Assembly (NCBI GenBank): GCA_002049455.2 | Contig: KV918767.1 | Coordinates: forward strand, 490,256 to 554,255 | Source of the DNA: Porphyra umbilicalis | Lineage: Eukaryota; Rhodophyta; Bangiophyceae; Bangiales; Bangiaceae | Direction of reading: 5' to 3' | Length of the DNA: 64,000 nt | Part shown: positions 33,068-42,943 of the stretch, piece by piece | How the letters are laid out: the number at the start of each line of letters is the position of its first letter | Position numbering within the stretch: the first letter of the stretch is position 1 | The notes under the pieces: model-generated | Seen by the model: only the letters and a program-made list of their open reading frames with translations | The model's database searches: none | What the model was told of the DNA's origin: nothing | Program-made: the position numbers and the translations under genes

Positions 33068-33475
33068 CTAGTCGCCTTCCTCATCCGAAAGGTCAATGTC
33101 ACACGCATTAAGATCCCTGAGTTCCTCGCGCATGCAGTGGACAACGCATTTTCGGGCCGCGAGGCTCTCTGGGCGCACGAACTTAGGGTACTCCGTCGCA
33201 TCCACATACTTTTTCAAGCAGGCCGCGCATGCCTCTCGCACTGATGTCCACACCTCACTGGGTTCCAACAACACGAGCTCAGCAGCAATAGAGGCCGCAG
33301 CGCCGTTCAAGTCCAGTACTCTCTCCATTTTGCGATCCCCATCCTTGATCTTCAGTCTGTACCTAGTGCTCGAGGTCCGAGGCACCGCAACCGCAGCGTC
33401 CGCAACCATGACATTCCCTGAATCATTCGCCACAACCACACGCTCCATGGAGGCCTCACTGACGTGATCATACAT
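33068..33475 (-). CDS. Unrecognised small protein (135 aa)
   Basis: The frame from ATG at 33475 to TAG at 33068 has natural composition and an acidic C-terminus (IDLSDEEGD). Its middle part contains LDLNGAAASIAAELVLLEPSEVW and CAACLKKYVDATEYPKFV, the latter with a CAAC pair followed by helix-like sequence. I recognise no family. The surroundings are repeat-rich, so it may be a retroelement or transposon fragment, or a 3' exon of a larger gene. The frame is also open a few codons upstream (to 33487). Confidence 0.4.
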   Translation of the reverse strand: MYDHVSEASMERVVVANDSGNVMVADAAVAVPRTSSTRYRLKIKDGDRKMERVLDLNGAAASIAAELVLLEPSEVWTSVREACAACLKKYVDATEYPKFVRPESLAARKCVVHCMREELRDLNACDIDLSDEEGD

Positions 33476-34301
33476 GTAAACTCCCAAGGTACGGTTAGCC
33501 AGCAGTCGCGCAGAGTGACGGCGTCGGCTTCAGGGAGTACGCAGGCCCCTTCTCAACGCCGCTCTCACCTTCCGTCGCTTGTTTTCCCAGCCGCTTGCAT
33601 CGTGATCTACTCCTGTAACACACTTCTCAACCGTCTTGTTAACCACAGCTCTGAGGGATCGCTTACAATCTCTGTTCGGGCCCTCCAGGTGTCCAGGAGG
33701 CGCTCACCATGACATGCAATCATGCATGGGCGAGTCATCCGAGTGACCGTTCGTTCCAGGGCTCTCGGAACCGTTATTGATCTTCTTGAGCATTGTCTGG
33801 CCGTACTTAGAAAACAAACCAACGACCTTATCTTGGGACGAGGCAAAGCCAGGTAGCAACAAGATGACGAATAATCAGACCCTTTAGACAGAGTCAATAA
33901 CAGAAAACGTCTGAGTCAGACCCGGCACGAACGAAAGGACGAAAGGCGGCATGCGCACGACGGAAAGCTGGGTGCTGGACGAGCGCGCAGTCACGTATGT
34001 CAAGGACGGGAGAAACGTACTCCATGAGAGCTCTAGACACTAGAGAGCAGCGCGGAGTCCACGATGGGCGATTTGGGCCCAGGTGTCCCGGGAACGGCGT
34101 TACAGTCATCAGCGTCACTGCCAGGCATGGTGACGTCTGAGGCATCGGCGAGGAAGAGGTCTAGGGCTTGCCCAGATAATGTAGAGTCGTTACCAGAAAC
34201 AGCGAGTAACAGACTTTTCACGGACGACAAGGGTGACAGGCGCGGTCGAGAGCTCCCCCAGTCGACCGAGAGTCGTGACAAGCAGCCGAGATCAACACAC
34301 G

Positions 34302-34477
34302 TATTGCTGTATTCCCAATTTTGGCCGATCCCGTCGATGTCAAGAAGGGTGATCAACAGTGCGAAACTGTGTATCAGCCATCCATTTGGCCGGATAAAGT
34401 GGATCGACCAATGGGCAGTTGACCGAGACCCTGTCTTGACTGCGACCACATCGGCCAAAGGTGAGAAGACAGCAATA
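34302..34477. mobile_element. MITE, 176 bp, family shared with 58837-59000
   Basis: Inverted ends tattgctgtattccca...ttttggccgat and tattgctgtcttctcac...tttggccgat face each other. The interior shares tggccggata and tcgaccaat with the 58.8-kb element in the opposite orientation. The flanks suggest TA target duplication with termini TTGC. Confidence 0.7.
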
Positions 34478-34967
34478 TCACGGGCAACCAGAGCGACGGG
34501 CGCGATCAACCGCTGGCCCAGGCAAGGGAAACTCGTCACAAGCAACCGTCATCAAGAGGCCTCTGACGGGGGGCCAGGGCGACGGGACGCGCGGTGCGGA
34601 TTTAAAGAGAGATGAAGAGGCGTACGGGACGCACGATGCCGAGGCAAGGAGAGGTACAGTGGGACGAGGCCCTGCGGGCCCTGGCTCTGAAGGGTAGGTT
34701 CGCGTTTGACACCAGGATTAAATAAGGAAGAGCAAGCAACGCGCTGTGCAGGTGCCACTTAGATTCGAGAACACGGGGAAAGCTGCATAGCAGAAACGAC
34801 GCACTTGTCCAGAGGAAATCGTCTGCACGAAAAGCGTCTGTGACTCCCTTGAGGGACTGCAACTGATTCGGGAATCCCTCTTCAAGAGTGAAATTGACTT
34901 GTGATTGCCAGAGTGACGGAGACGGTGAGATGCATGTCGCGTGTGGTTGGCATTGACGTCCGCTTTA

Positions 34968-35004
34968 TTGCAACAGTTGGCGTGCGAGGTTTTGGAGAGA
35001 ATAG
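34968..35004. repeat. Dispersed copy of the 28.7-kb palindrome arm
   Basis: The stretch gcaacagttggcgtgcgagg followed by tttt-gagaga matches the arm at about 28755-28790 with a few substitutions. It is a single copy here, not a palindrome. Confidence 0.65.
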
Positions 35005-35681
35005 CTGCATTATATTTCGTGTTCGGTTCCTTCCAAGTTTCAGACGGTTCCTTTCAAATATTTTGACTCTCTTGTTGCAAGTACGTATACACGTGGCGGG
35101 TTGCAAGCACTTTGGCGAAGCATGATATATTGGTTTTTGATAATTTTGCTGCATAAGTCTGATGCGCATCGCCATCCTCATCGCAACGGCAATGGTAATT
35201 ATCAGCTCTCGATCGCTCAGACAAAGTGTCAGCTGTCAATCAGACATTGTCTTATTGCCAGCTGTGCAAAACAGGTCCTCTCTCTGCAATGAGCCTACGC
35301 ACACCGCCCGCGGGTCAGTTTCGGTCAGGCGATCGCAGCGCCACCGCCTTGTATTTTTGCCAGCACGGCGAGCTCCGCTGGCAGCTAGTCTAGCTGCGGT
35401 GTGGCGGCGTGAACGCCACGCCAGTGTCCACGACAATGCGTGCTGCCTGATTTCGAGTCGCTGACGCACGGCGCGACATAGCGCAACAGGTTGCGCACGC
35501 CTCTGGGCGCGCGCACTTGAACGCGGGGGGAACGCGTTAGAACCCCGTTTGCAACAAAGCCTGGGCCTGTTTGGCGCCTGTGTGCTTCGTCGCCAGCGCC
35601 ACCGGCCCCTCTCTCGGACTGCCCTCCTGCCTCCCTCCCCTTCCCCCCCCCCCCCCCTCCCTCACCCCCCGATCTGACGTC

Positions 35682-37043
35682 ATGCCTCGTCCTATGGGCC
35701 TCCTCGACCTCCCCACGGAGCTGCTGGAGCGCATCCTCTTCCACGTTGCCGACCCCGCCGCTCTCCGCGCGGCGTCGCGCACGTGCAAGCGCCTCGCGGC
35801 GTTGACGGCGGCGACGTCCCCTCTGTGGCCGGCGCTCCTCCGCAGCCGCGTCGACCTCACCCGCCGGCCGGGGCGTGCGACGGGGTGGGAGACGAGCTTT
35901 TTTTGTTACTGGGATGACACCTACGGGGAGGAGACCGACTCGGTGGCGTTTGCGCCGCCGCTCGCGCGCGTGCGGGGGTGGACGGGCGGGGACGTGGCCG
36001 CGGGCGGCGACGGCGGCGGTGGCAGTGGCGGTGGGAGCGGACCGGCGGCGGCGGCCGTGGCGGCGGCAGCGGCGGCGGCGGCGGCGGACGAGGGTGGCAA
36101 CGGCGCCGACACCGACGGCCGCTTCCTCTACATTGACAACCGACGGGCAGCCGGCGGTGCGCCGCCGGCGCAGCCTGCGGCCGACGCGGGCGCCGCCGAC
36201 GGCAGCGACGCCGACAGGGCGGTGAAGCGCCCCAAGACCGCCGCCGCAGCGACGGCGGCGGCGGCGCCCGCCGACGAAGACCCGCGGCTCCTCTACGCCG
36301 CCCTCGTCGCCGCCACCCGCGCGGGCGTGGCGACGGCCGACCCGGACGTGTGCGCAGCGTGGGATGAGTGCGACGAGGTGTGGGCCTCGGAGGCGGACCA
36401 CGCCCCCCCGCACGTGTGGGTGGCGCGCGTGGACGCGCCCGGCCTCCCGTGGCCGCCCCCGCCGTCGGCGGTGCGGGCGGCCCCAGAGGCGACGGCCGCC
36501 GCCGCCGCCGTGGCCAAACACGTTGCCGACGCAGCGATAGCCCCCGAGGCCCTGTACAAGCCCGTCACGTCCACGGCCGCTGCCGCCGCTGCTGCCGCCG
36601 CCGCCGCCCCTTCGGCGGCCGCGGCGGACGTGATCGCCGCGGGGGTGGCGTGGCTCACCGCCGTCGGCGCTGCGGCGCCGGTCCTCCCCACCGTTGCCGC
36701 CAAAGGCACCGCCGAGGATGTGCGGTCGGGGGGCATCGCGTGCGCGTCGGCGACGAGCGGCGGGCCCGGCGACGCCACGTACATGCGCGTCATTGGCGAG
36801 CCACTCGCCACCTTTCTCCGCGACGGGGATACGGTCATTGGGATCACCACGGGCCCCGCGTCGGCCGACCTACAGCGGCGGGCGGCAGGGATGAACGACG
36901 CGGTGCGGCGGCTGCTCGGCGACCGGCCGGCGTTGGTGTTTACGTTTGGGGAGGAGGCGATGAACCCGGTGGGGGGGGTGGTGGCCGTCGCGTGGTCCCC
37001 GACGCTCATCGTCGGGTTGCTCATCGAGCTCGTGCGCACGTGA
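35682..37043 (+). CDS. F-box protein with unidentified C-terminal domain (453 aa)
   Basis: The start is ATG at 35682 (MPRPMGLLDLP) after a C-rich leader; the stop is TGA. Residues 6-55 form an F-box (LLDLPTELLERILFHVADPA, then SRTCKRLAAL and SPLWPALLRSR), which would bind SKP1 in an SCF ubiquitin ligase. A long Ala/Gly/Asp linker with a KRPK basic patch follows. The last 150 residues are ordered again: WLTAVGAAAPVLPTVAAKGT, YMRVIGEPLATFLRDGDTVIG, and a hydrophobic end VVAVAWSPTLIVGLLIELVRT. I do not recognise this C-terminal domain. It is presumably the substrate-binding part, possibly membrane- or ligand-associated. The whole ORF is continuous, with no homopolymer break. Confidence 0.75.
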   Translation: MPRPMGLLDLPTELLERILFHVADPAALRAASRTCKRLAALTAATSPLWPALLRSRVDLTRRPGRATGWETSFFCYWDDTYGEETDSVAFAPPLARVRGWTGGDVAAGGDGGGGSGGGSGPAAAAVAAAAAAAAADEGGNGADTDGRFLYIDNRRAAGGAPPAQPAADAGAADGSDADRAVKRPKTAAAATAAAAPADEDPRLLYAALVAATRAGVATADPDVCAAWDECDEVWASEADHAPPHVWVARVDAPGLPWPPPPSAVRAAPEATAAAAAVAKHVADAAIAPEALYKPVTSTAAAAAAAAAAAPSAAAADVIAAGVAWLTAVGAAAPVLPTVAAKGTAEDVRSGGIACASATSGGPGDATYMRVIGEPLATFLRDGDTVIGITTGPASADLQRRAAGMNDAVRRLLGDRPALVFTFGEEAMNPVGGVVAVAWSPTLIVGLLIELVRT

Positions 37044-37890
37044 GGGGGGGGGGGGGGAGGCTGGGGCGTGTCTGCCAGCCGCGGCGCCAGCCACGGTCGG
37101 CGGCGGGACGTGGGGGGACCTGGGCGGGACCCCGCCCACTGGACGCCGGGGGTTCACAGATTGCAATGAAAATATGCCCTACTCGAAAGCCGGTCACGTT
37201 GTCGGGGGGTTGATGTGCCCCGATATACATCCCTGCAGGTGACGGCCCGGTGCCCTCCACCGTGGAACACTGCGGGAGCAGGTGGGGGGAGCACGGCACG
37301 TAACGCAGCCAGTTCCAGTGTTGTGAGTCTGTTTCAAGCGGTCTTTTTGCGTTGGGACGACTATCTGAGGGTCAGCTACTTCTTGTGCTTTGGTCACGGG
37401 CGATGTGTCAAGTGGTGCTGTCCTGAAGCGCTGTTGTGTACGTCTGAAGCCCCAGTCTTCGTCCACTGTCTACGAGTGAGAGCCGGGATGGGCAAACTCG
37501 GAATCAAGATCCAATGATCGTGACACGTACGAAATCAGGAATTAGGCAAACCATGGGCGTGTGCTCGAGAAGACCCCCCAGGGCCCATGGGCCATGGGGC
37601 CTCGTCCCAGCTGGGACCCCAACCGCCGCAGCGGCCACGTTGGTCTGTTAACCAGCCTGGCCAGGCTGGTTAACAGACCAACGTGGCGGCTGCGGCGGTA
37701 GGGGCCGCGTCACGAACACAACACGCCGCGCCCGCCCCCGCGCGCACGTCCGCGCCCCGACCCCTTTCCCCCATCGCGTCACGCCGCGCCGGCCGCGTCG
37801 GCCCGCCGCCGCCATCCCCCCCCCGCCCTCCACCCATCCACACGCACCCAACCCCCCCCCCCCCCCCCGCGGCGGGGTCTGCCGCCGCCC
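37044..37890. other. Intergenic with strong palindromes
   Basis: This region separates two plus-strand genes. It contains gtcccagctgggac (about 37603-37616), a gggcccatgggcc-type palindrome just before it, and the 76-bp palindrome at 37623-37698. It then becomes C-rich up to the FAM50 start. Confidence 0.5.
37623..37698. repeat. Near-perfect 76-bp palindrome without spacer
   Basis: Arms of 38 bases meet at cctgg/ccagg. One mismatch lies 10 bases from the outer ends. The inner part is ggtctgttaaccagcctgg and its complement. It sits 190 bases upstream of the FAM50 ATG, so it could be a cruciform, an RNA hairpin in the leader, or an assembly snap-back. Confidence 0.85.
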
Positions 37891-39498
37891 ATGGCGTCCC
37901 GCCGCGGTGCCGCGGCCGCCGCCGACGCGCGGCGCGTCGCGGCGCTCGGCGCGGAGCGGGCGGCGCGGGCGGCGGGCCTCACCGCCGCCACGGGCCTCGT
38001 GTCCCTCGACGCTGCGTCCGTGTCGGCGGCCGCCGTGGCGGCCGTGGACGCGCGCGCGTCGGCGGGGGGGGGGGGGGGCACGGGGCGCTCCGCCACCCTG
38101 CTCCCAACGCGCATGCCGGCCGCGGCGGCGGCGGCGGCGGCGGCCGGTGGGCGGGGGGGGGGGGGGGGGGGGGAGCCGCCGCCGCCGCCGGTGGGGGGGT
38201 CGCCCGTGGCGCGGGCGGTTCGGCTGGAGCGTCTGGTGGCGCGGCCGCCGTCGGCGGCGTCGACGCGGAGGGCGGCGGCGGGGGTGGGGGTGGGGGTGGG
38301 GGTGGTGGGGGTGGCGGCGGCGGTGGCGGCGGCGGCGGCGGCGGCGGCAAGTACGCGACGCGCGTGGACGCGGTGGAGGACCTCCTCCGCTCCGACACGG
38401 TCGGCCTCGTGTCGGCGGCGGACTTTCGCGCCAAGCGCGCGTACCTCGAGCGCTGCGCCGCCGACGTGGCGGCGGTGCGCGCCGCCGCCGCGCGGCGCGC
38501 CGAAGTCGAGTCCCGCCACCGGCGGTTGTCGACGCGCGCCGACGGCGCCAAGCTGTCGTTTTCGCTCGACGACGAGGAGGAGGAGGAGGAGGAGGAGGAG
38601 GAGGAGGACGAGGACGGCGGCGGCGGCAGAGGGGGCGGCAGCGGCGACGTCGGGGGGGGGGGGGGGGGGGGGGGGGCGCCAGAGCTGCGACGCCCACCGC
38701 CACTGGCCGCGGGCGGGCGGTGGCCAGCGGTGGGGGTGCCGGCCCGGCGGCCGCCAGTGTGGCTTCGGCGGCGGCACCGCCCGCGGGCGGCGGCGGCGGC
38801 ACCGCAGCCGTGCCGCCAGTCGCCGCCGCGGCGGCGGGCGCGGCGGGCACGGCGGCGGGTGGGGCGGGGGCGGGGACCCCCCCCCCAGCCGACGCGGGCG
38901 GCGCCGACGGCGGGGGTGCCCCCCCCCCCCCCCGCCCAAGCGGCGCAAGGTCGGCAAAAACCCGACCGCCGACACCTCCTTCCTCCCCGACCGCTCCCGC
39001 GCCGTTGCGGCGGCGGCGGAGCGGTCGCGCCTCGCCCAAGCCTTCCACAATGAGCAAGCCGCCCTCAAGGCGCAGCCCGTCACCATCACCTACTCGTACT
39101 GGGACGGGCGGGGCCACCGGCGGACGCTCACGTGCCCCAAGGGCACGACCATTGGCAAGTTCCTCGCGCTCGTCCAAACCCAATTCCACGCCCTCCGCGC
39201 CGTGCCGCCCGACCAGCTCATGTTTGTCAAGGAGGACCTGATCATCCCCACGCACTACTCGTTCCACGACTTTGTCGTGCGGCAGGCGCGGGGCAAGTCG
39301 GGGCCCCTCTTCACCTTTGACGTGGTGGAAGACGTGCGGTTGCTCAACGATGCGAGCGTGGAAAAGGCCGACGCGCACGCGGGGAAGGTCGTCGAGCGGC
39401 GGTGGTACGAGCGCAACCGCCACATCTTCCCGGCGAGCCGCTGGGAGCCGTGGGACCCGGACAAGGTGTACGAGCAGTACACCATCCACGGGGCCTAG
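37891..39498 (+). CDS. FAM50/XAP5 family nuclear protein
   Basis: The C-terminal half matches the XAP5 domain throughout: KRRKVGKNPTADTSFLPDR, ITYSYWDGRGHRRTL, DQLMFVKEDLIIPTHYSFHD, ARGKSGPLFTFDVVEDVRLL and HAGKVVERRWYERN followed by FPASRWEPWDPDK. A second conserved block lies upstream: KYATRVDAVEDLLRSDTVGLV, then LSFSLDD and a run of Glu. FAM50A (human) and XAP5 CIRCADIAN TIMEKEEPER (plants) are nuclear proteins linked to splicing or transcription and, in plants, to light and clock responses. ATG at 37891 and TAG at 39496 fit the family. The frame shifts three times, at G/C runs (between about 38.06 and 38.35 kb, 38.656-38.676 and 38.921-38.936). Each shift has the direction expected if one base is missing. 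Adding one base per run would give a single ORF of 536 residues, longer than FAM50A because of Gly/Ala inserts. Confidence 0.9.
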   Translation: MASRRGAAAAADARRVAALGAERAARAAGLTAATGLVSLDAASVSAAAVAAVDARASAGGGGGTGRSATLLPTRMPAAAAAAAAAGGRGGGGGGEPPPPPVGGSPVARAVRLERLVARPPSAASTRRAAAGVGVGVGVVGVAAAVAAAAAAAASTRRAWTRWRTSSAPTRSASCRRRTFAPSARTSSAAPPTWRRCAPPPRGAPKSSPATGGCRRAPTAPSCRFRSTTRRRRRRRRRRRTRTAAAAEGAAAATSGGGGGGGGRQSCDAHRHWPRAGGGQRWGCRPGGRQCGFGGGTARGRRRRHRSRAASRRRGGGRGGHGGGWGGGGDPPPSRRGRRRRRGCPPPPPPKRRKVGKNPTADTSFLPDRSRAVAAAAERSRLAQAFHNEQAALKAQPVTITYSYWDGRGHRRTLTCPKGTTIGKFLALVQTQFHALRAVPPDQLMFVKEDLIIPTHYSFHDFVVRQARGKSGPLFTFDVVEDVRLLNDASVEKADAHAGKVVERRWYERNRHIFPASRWEPWDPDKVYEQYTIHGA

Positions 39499-41059
39499 GC
39501 GGCGGGTGGGGGCGGGGGGGGGGGGGGTGGGGGGGGGTGGGGGGGGGCAGCGGTGGCGTCGGGTGGGGACGGCGGCGGGAGCGCCAACCCGCAGCCGGTG
39601 GCGACCGCGTCCACGGCAGCCGCCGCCGCCGCGGTGGCCGTGGCTGCTCACCCCACGCCCGTGCGCGCGCCGGCGTGTACGCGCCGACGTTGGGCGGTCG
39701 CGGCGCGCGCGCTACCCCCCCACCGCGCCGCGCTGCGGCCGGTCGGCGGTCGCGGCGGCGCCGGGCGCCGCGTCGCGCCGCCGCCGCCGGCCGCGCGGCG
39801 CGCGGGCCGTTTGGGCGACCGGCGCCCCCCCCCATGCGCGCCCGCGGCGGTGTGGCGCGGCGGCCGCCGGCCGGTAGGTGGGGGGTCCCGACGATCGTTG
39901 GCGGGTGGCGAGGGCGGCGGCGCGGCGTGGCAGACGCTGCGCCGCTGCGGGGCGCGGGGGCGGCGGCGGCCGCCCGCTGACGCGGGACGTGGGCGCACAC
40001 GGGGGGACGTGTGGGGATGCTGGCGGGGGGCCCTCGAGCGCCCCGGTGGGGCGCTGCAGGGGGGCACGGCCGCGCCCTGGTGTCGGGCGCCGCCAGTCGG
40101 TGGTGGCAGGGCTGGTGTGGGTGCGTCTGACGTCAACAGCGCGTTGCGTGTCTCCATTGGCCCCTTTGTAGCGCGCGGCAGCGCGCCAAACACGCGCCGC
40201 CACGCCTGCCAACAGCGTGGCGTCGCCGTTTCCACGGCTGTCCCACCACCCACCCGCCAGCCGCCTGCCGTCCAGCATCAGAGCCCCACCCCCGCCCGAC
40301 CCGCTCGTCCCCCCGACCGCGGACCCCCCCCCCCGCCCCCCTCACAACACCACCGACGGGCTGCCCGCCGCCGCGCCCGCCGCCGCATCGGCGAGCGCGG
40401 CGGACGGGGTTTGAACGCCGCCATCCCCCCGCCGCCGCGTCGGCGGCGGCTGCGGCCAGGCGGGCCGCCACCGCCCCCGCGCCGCCGCCGCCGTCGCCGC
40501 CGTCGCGGCACCCAATCTCTGGGCGGCGCGCCGAGCGCGCGCCACCGCCACGCACGCCGCCGCACGAGCGCGCCGGCCGCCGTCTGCATGTGGCGACGAC
40601 GGGCGCCCCGTCGCCGCCGTCGGCCGTCGCCGCACCCGCGGCAGCGTCTCCACCGGGCGCCCCGGCCGCCCGCCGCCCAGACCCCGTGCGAGGGCAGCTG
40701 TGCGCGCGGCCGCGGGGGATGATGGGAAGCGTGATTCCATTGGTCGACAGCTTGTTAGGGATGCGCAACGTCCGCCGCTGATCGCCGCCGTCTCTTCCCG
40801 CAGGCGCCGCTGCTCGACGACGCTCCCCGCCACGCCCGCCGTCTCGACACCCCGCTCGCCCCCGCTCCCCACCGCCCTCTTTCCCCCCCACGCGTGCCCC
40901 CACTGCCCACCACGCCCGCCGCTGCGATACCCACACTTGCGGACAGTGGCCGTGCCCCGGCCGGCTGCACCAGCCCCCGCCCCTGGACGTCGGGCGGCAC
41001 CGCCGGGCGCTCGTGCCCACCCCCCCCGCTCCCACCCCCCCCGCTCCCCCCCCCCCGCC
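39499..41059. other. Intergenic, GC-rich
   Basis: No supportable gene. Frames are open on both strands, but their translations are Arg/Pro/Gly-rich and domainless. A short frame at 40590-40781 ends in a more ordinary peptide (MMGSVIPLVDSLLGMRNVRR) upstream of the methyltransferase gene and could be a uORF or leader sequence. Confidence 0.4.
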
Positions 41060-42943
41060 ATGGTTCTGGTGGACCCCCCCCCCCCCTCCCCCCCCCACGG
41101 CCCCCCCCCCCCCCCCCCCCAACACCCCCAACACCCCTCTTCCCCCCCCCCCCCCCCCCCCCCCAGCGGGCCTCCCCCCCCCGCCGCCGCCGCCGTTGCC
41201 GCCACCACCCGCGGCTACCGCGCGGCGGTCCCCCCCCGGTCCCTCCTCGCGGCCGTCGCCCGCCGCCACGGGGGCGCCGCGTGGGACACCCCCGCCGCCC
41301 AAGCGGCGGTGCTCGCCGCCACGGCCGCCGACCGGGCGTTTGGGGCGGCCGCGTCGCCCGCCCGCGCGGCCCGCTTCCTCGGCGCCTACGCGGCGGCGGC
41401 CGAGGCGGCAACGGCAACGACGACGGGGCTCGACGATGGGCTCGCCGCCGCCGCCGCCGCCGCGTGCGCGCGGCGCCACGCGCCGGCCGCGTCGGGGGAT
41501 GATGGGGAGGTGGTCCTCGCCGCGTATGCGACCGACGGCGGGGGCGGGTGCGGCGGCGGGGGCGGGCGGGAGGTTGGCTTGCGCGTGACGCCGGGGCGGC
41601 TGTCGCGGGCGGCGGTCGCGACGCGCCCGTGGGAGGCGGGGTGGGTGCTCTTTTCCGCCCTGGGGGGGGTGCTCTCCGCCGACGTGGCGGGGCGGCGGGT
41701 GGTGGAGGTCGGCGCGGGTGCCGGCGCGTCGGCGGTGGCGGCGGCGTGGGCGGGCGCCCGCGGCGTCTGTTTGACCGACGTGGCGCCCGCGGCGGTGGCG
41801 GCGGCGTTGGGCAACGCGCGCCTCAACGGGCTGACGGTGGGGGGGGGGGGGGGGGGCACCACCGGCGGGCGGCGATGGGAGGGGGGACGCACCCGGGGGG
41901 GAGGGGGGTGCCCCATCACCGGCCGCGTGCTGGACGTGGAAGCGTTGGCCGACGCGGACCTGTCGTGGGCGGCCGCCTACGACACGGTCGTCGGTGCAGG
42001 TACGTCGGGCGGTCGTGCTTTTTTTTTGGGTGTTTGGGGGTGGCGTGCGCACGTGGCGCGGGTGGGGGGGGGGGGGGCGGCGCGCCGGTCCGTCCCCCGT
42101 CGGTTTCGGGCGGGGGGCGGCCGACCGCCGTGACGGGGCGACTCGCGACGGCGGCGAGATCCGATGGCCGCGCGCGGCCGCCGACAGCGGCCGCCGCCCG
42201 ACGCGGGCGGCCGCCGACAGCGGCCGCCGCCCGACGCGGGCGGCTGCCGAGAGCGGCCGCCGCCCGACGCGGGCGGCTGCCGAAAGCGGCCGCCGCCCGA
42301 CGCGGGCGGCCGCCGACAGCGGCCGCCGCCCGACGCGGGCGGCATCCGAGAGTGGCGGCGGCCGGGCACGGGCGGTGGCCTACAGTCGCCACCGTCCGCT
42401 GCGGCTAGTCGGCGTGCGCGGCCGCCTCCGCAATGGCCCACGGCGAGACGTTGACGCGCAAGCGGGGGCGCCCCCACGGGTTTCCACCCCCGCGCACCGC
42501 CGGCGTTGCCGGCATTGCGGCGGCGCGCACCCCGCCGCGCGCGCCGCACCGGGCGGATGCCTGACACTCTCGCCGACGGCCGCGCCGCTTGCCGCTCCCC
42601 ACCGTACCCGTCCCCCTCGTGCACCGTCCTTTGATGCCTCTTGCTCGGCACGCGTTCACCTCTGGCGCCCTTCCCCTCAGACATTACATATGAGCCGGCG
42701 CTCACTGCTGCCGTCGTCCGCGCGTATGAGGCGCTCCTGGTGCGCCCCGCCCAGGTGGGCATCCTCGCCGCCACCCGCCGCGGCGACGGGCCGTGGGCGG
42801 CCCTCACCGACCGCCTCGCCGCGTCGCCACTGGCGGTGGCGGACGTCAGCGCGCCCGTGCGCGCCGCCGTTGGTGACGCCTGGGCGTACGTCGGCGTCGA
42901 TGTGACCGCCGTGCACGTGTTCCGGCTCACCCGCCGGGCCTAA
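41060..42943 (+). CDS. Methyltransf_16-type protein lysine methyltransferase, two exons
   Basis: Exons 41060-41999 and 42681-42943 join in phase 1 to give about 400 residues, ending in TAA. SAM-binding motif I reads VVEVGAGAGASAVAAAWAGA, followed by the acidic post-I residue in VCLTDVAP. The catalytic-loop motif is split by the intron and reads DTVVGA then DITYEP. This corresponds to the D-x-x-Y motif of METTL21/EEF2KMT-type enzymes, which methylate single lysines in translation factors and chaperones. RPWEAGWVLFSAL before motif I corresponds to the family's W-x-A-G segment. The N-terminal 45 residues are poly-Pro across several C runs, so the start codon is uncertain. The substrate cannot be told from sequence. 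Confidence 0.75.
42000..42680 (+). other. GT-AG intron of the methyltransferase gene
   Basis: The donor is g/gtacgt and the acceptor ttcccctcag/ac. Splicing joins VVGA to DITYEP exactly across a conserved motif. At 681 bp it is the longest intron in the window and it contains the minisatellite at 42178-42375. Confidence 0.85.
42178..42375 (+). repeat. 33-bp minisatellite, six units, intronic
   Basis: Five near-identical 33-base units (starting ccgccgacagcggccgccgc) and a sixth diverged unit follow one another head to tail at 42178, 42211, 42244, 42277, 42310 and 42343. The unit length is a multiple of three and the array is open in frame with a repeating QRPPPDAGG-like peptide. Confidence 0.9.

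Larger units (their letters stand above)
33476..35681. other. Intergenic region
   Basis: No supportable gene. It contains a MITE (34302-34477) and a copy of the palindrome-arm repeat (34968-35004). The last 160 bases before 35682 are C-rich, like the leaders of other genes in this window. Confidence 0.5.

Noticed and set aside
40590-40781. 63-codon ORF upstream of the methyltransferase gene
   Set aside because: Mostly Ala/Pro; only the last 20 residues look natural. At most a uORF.
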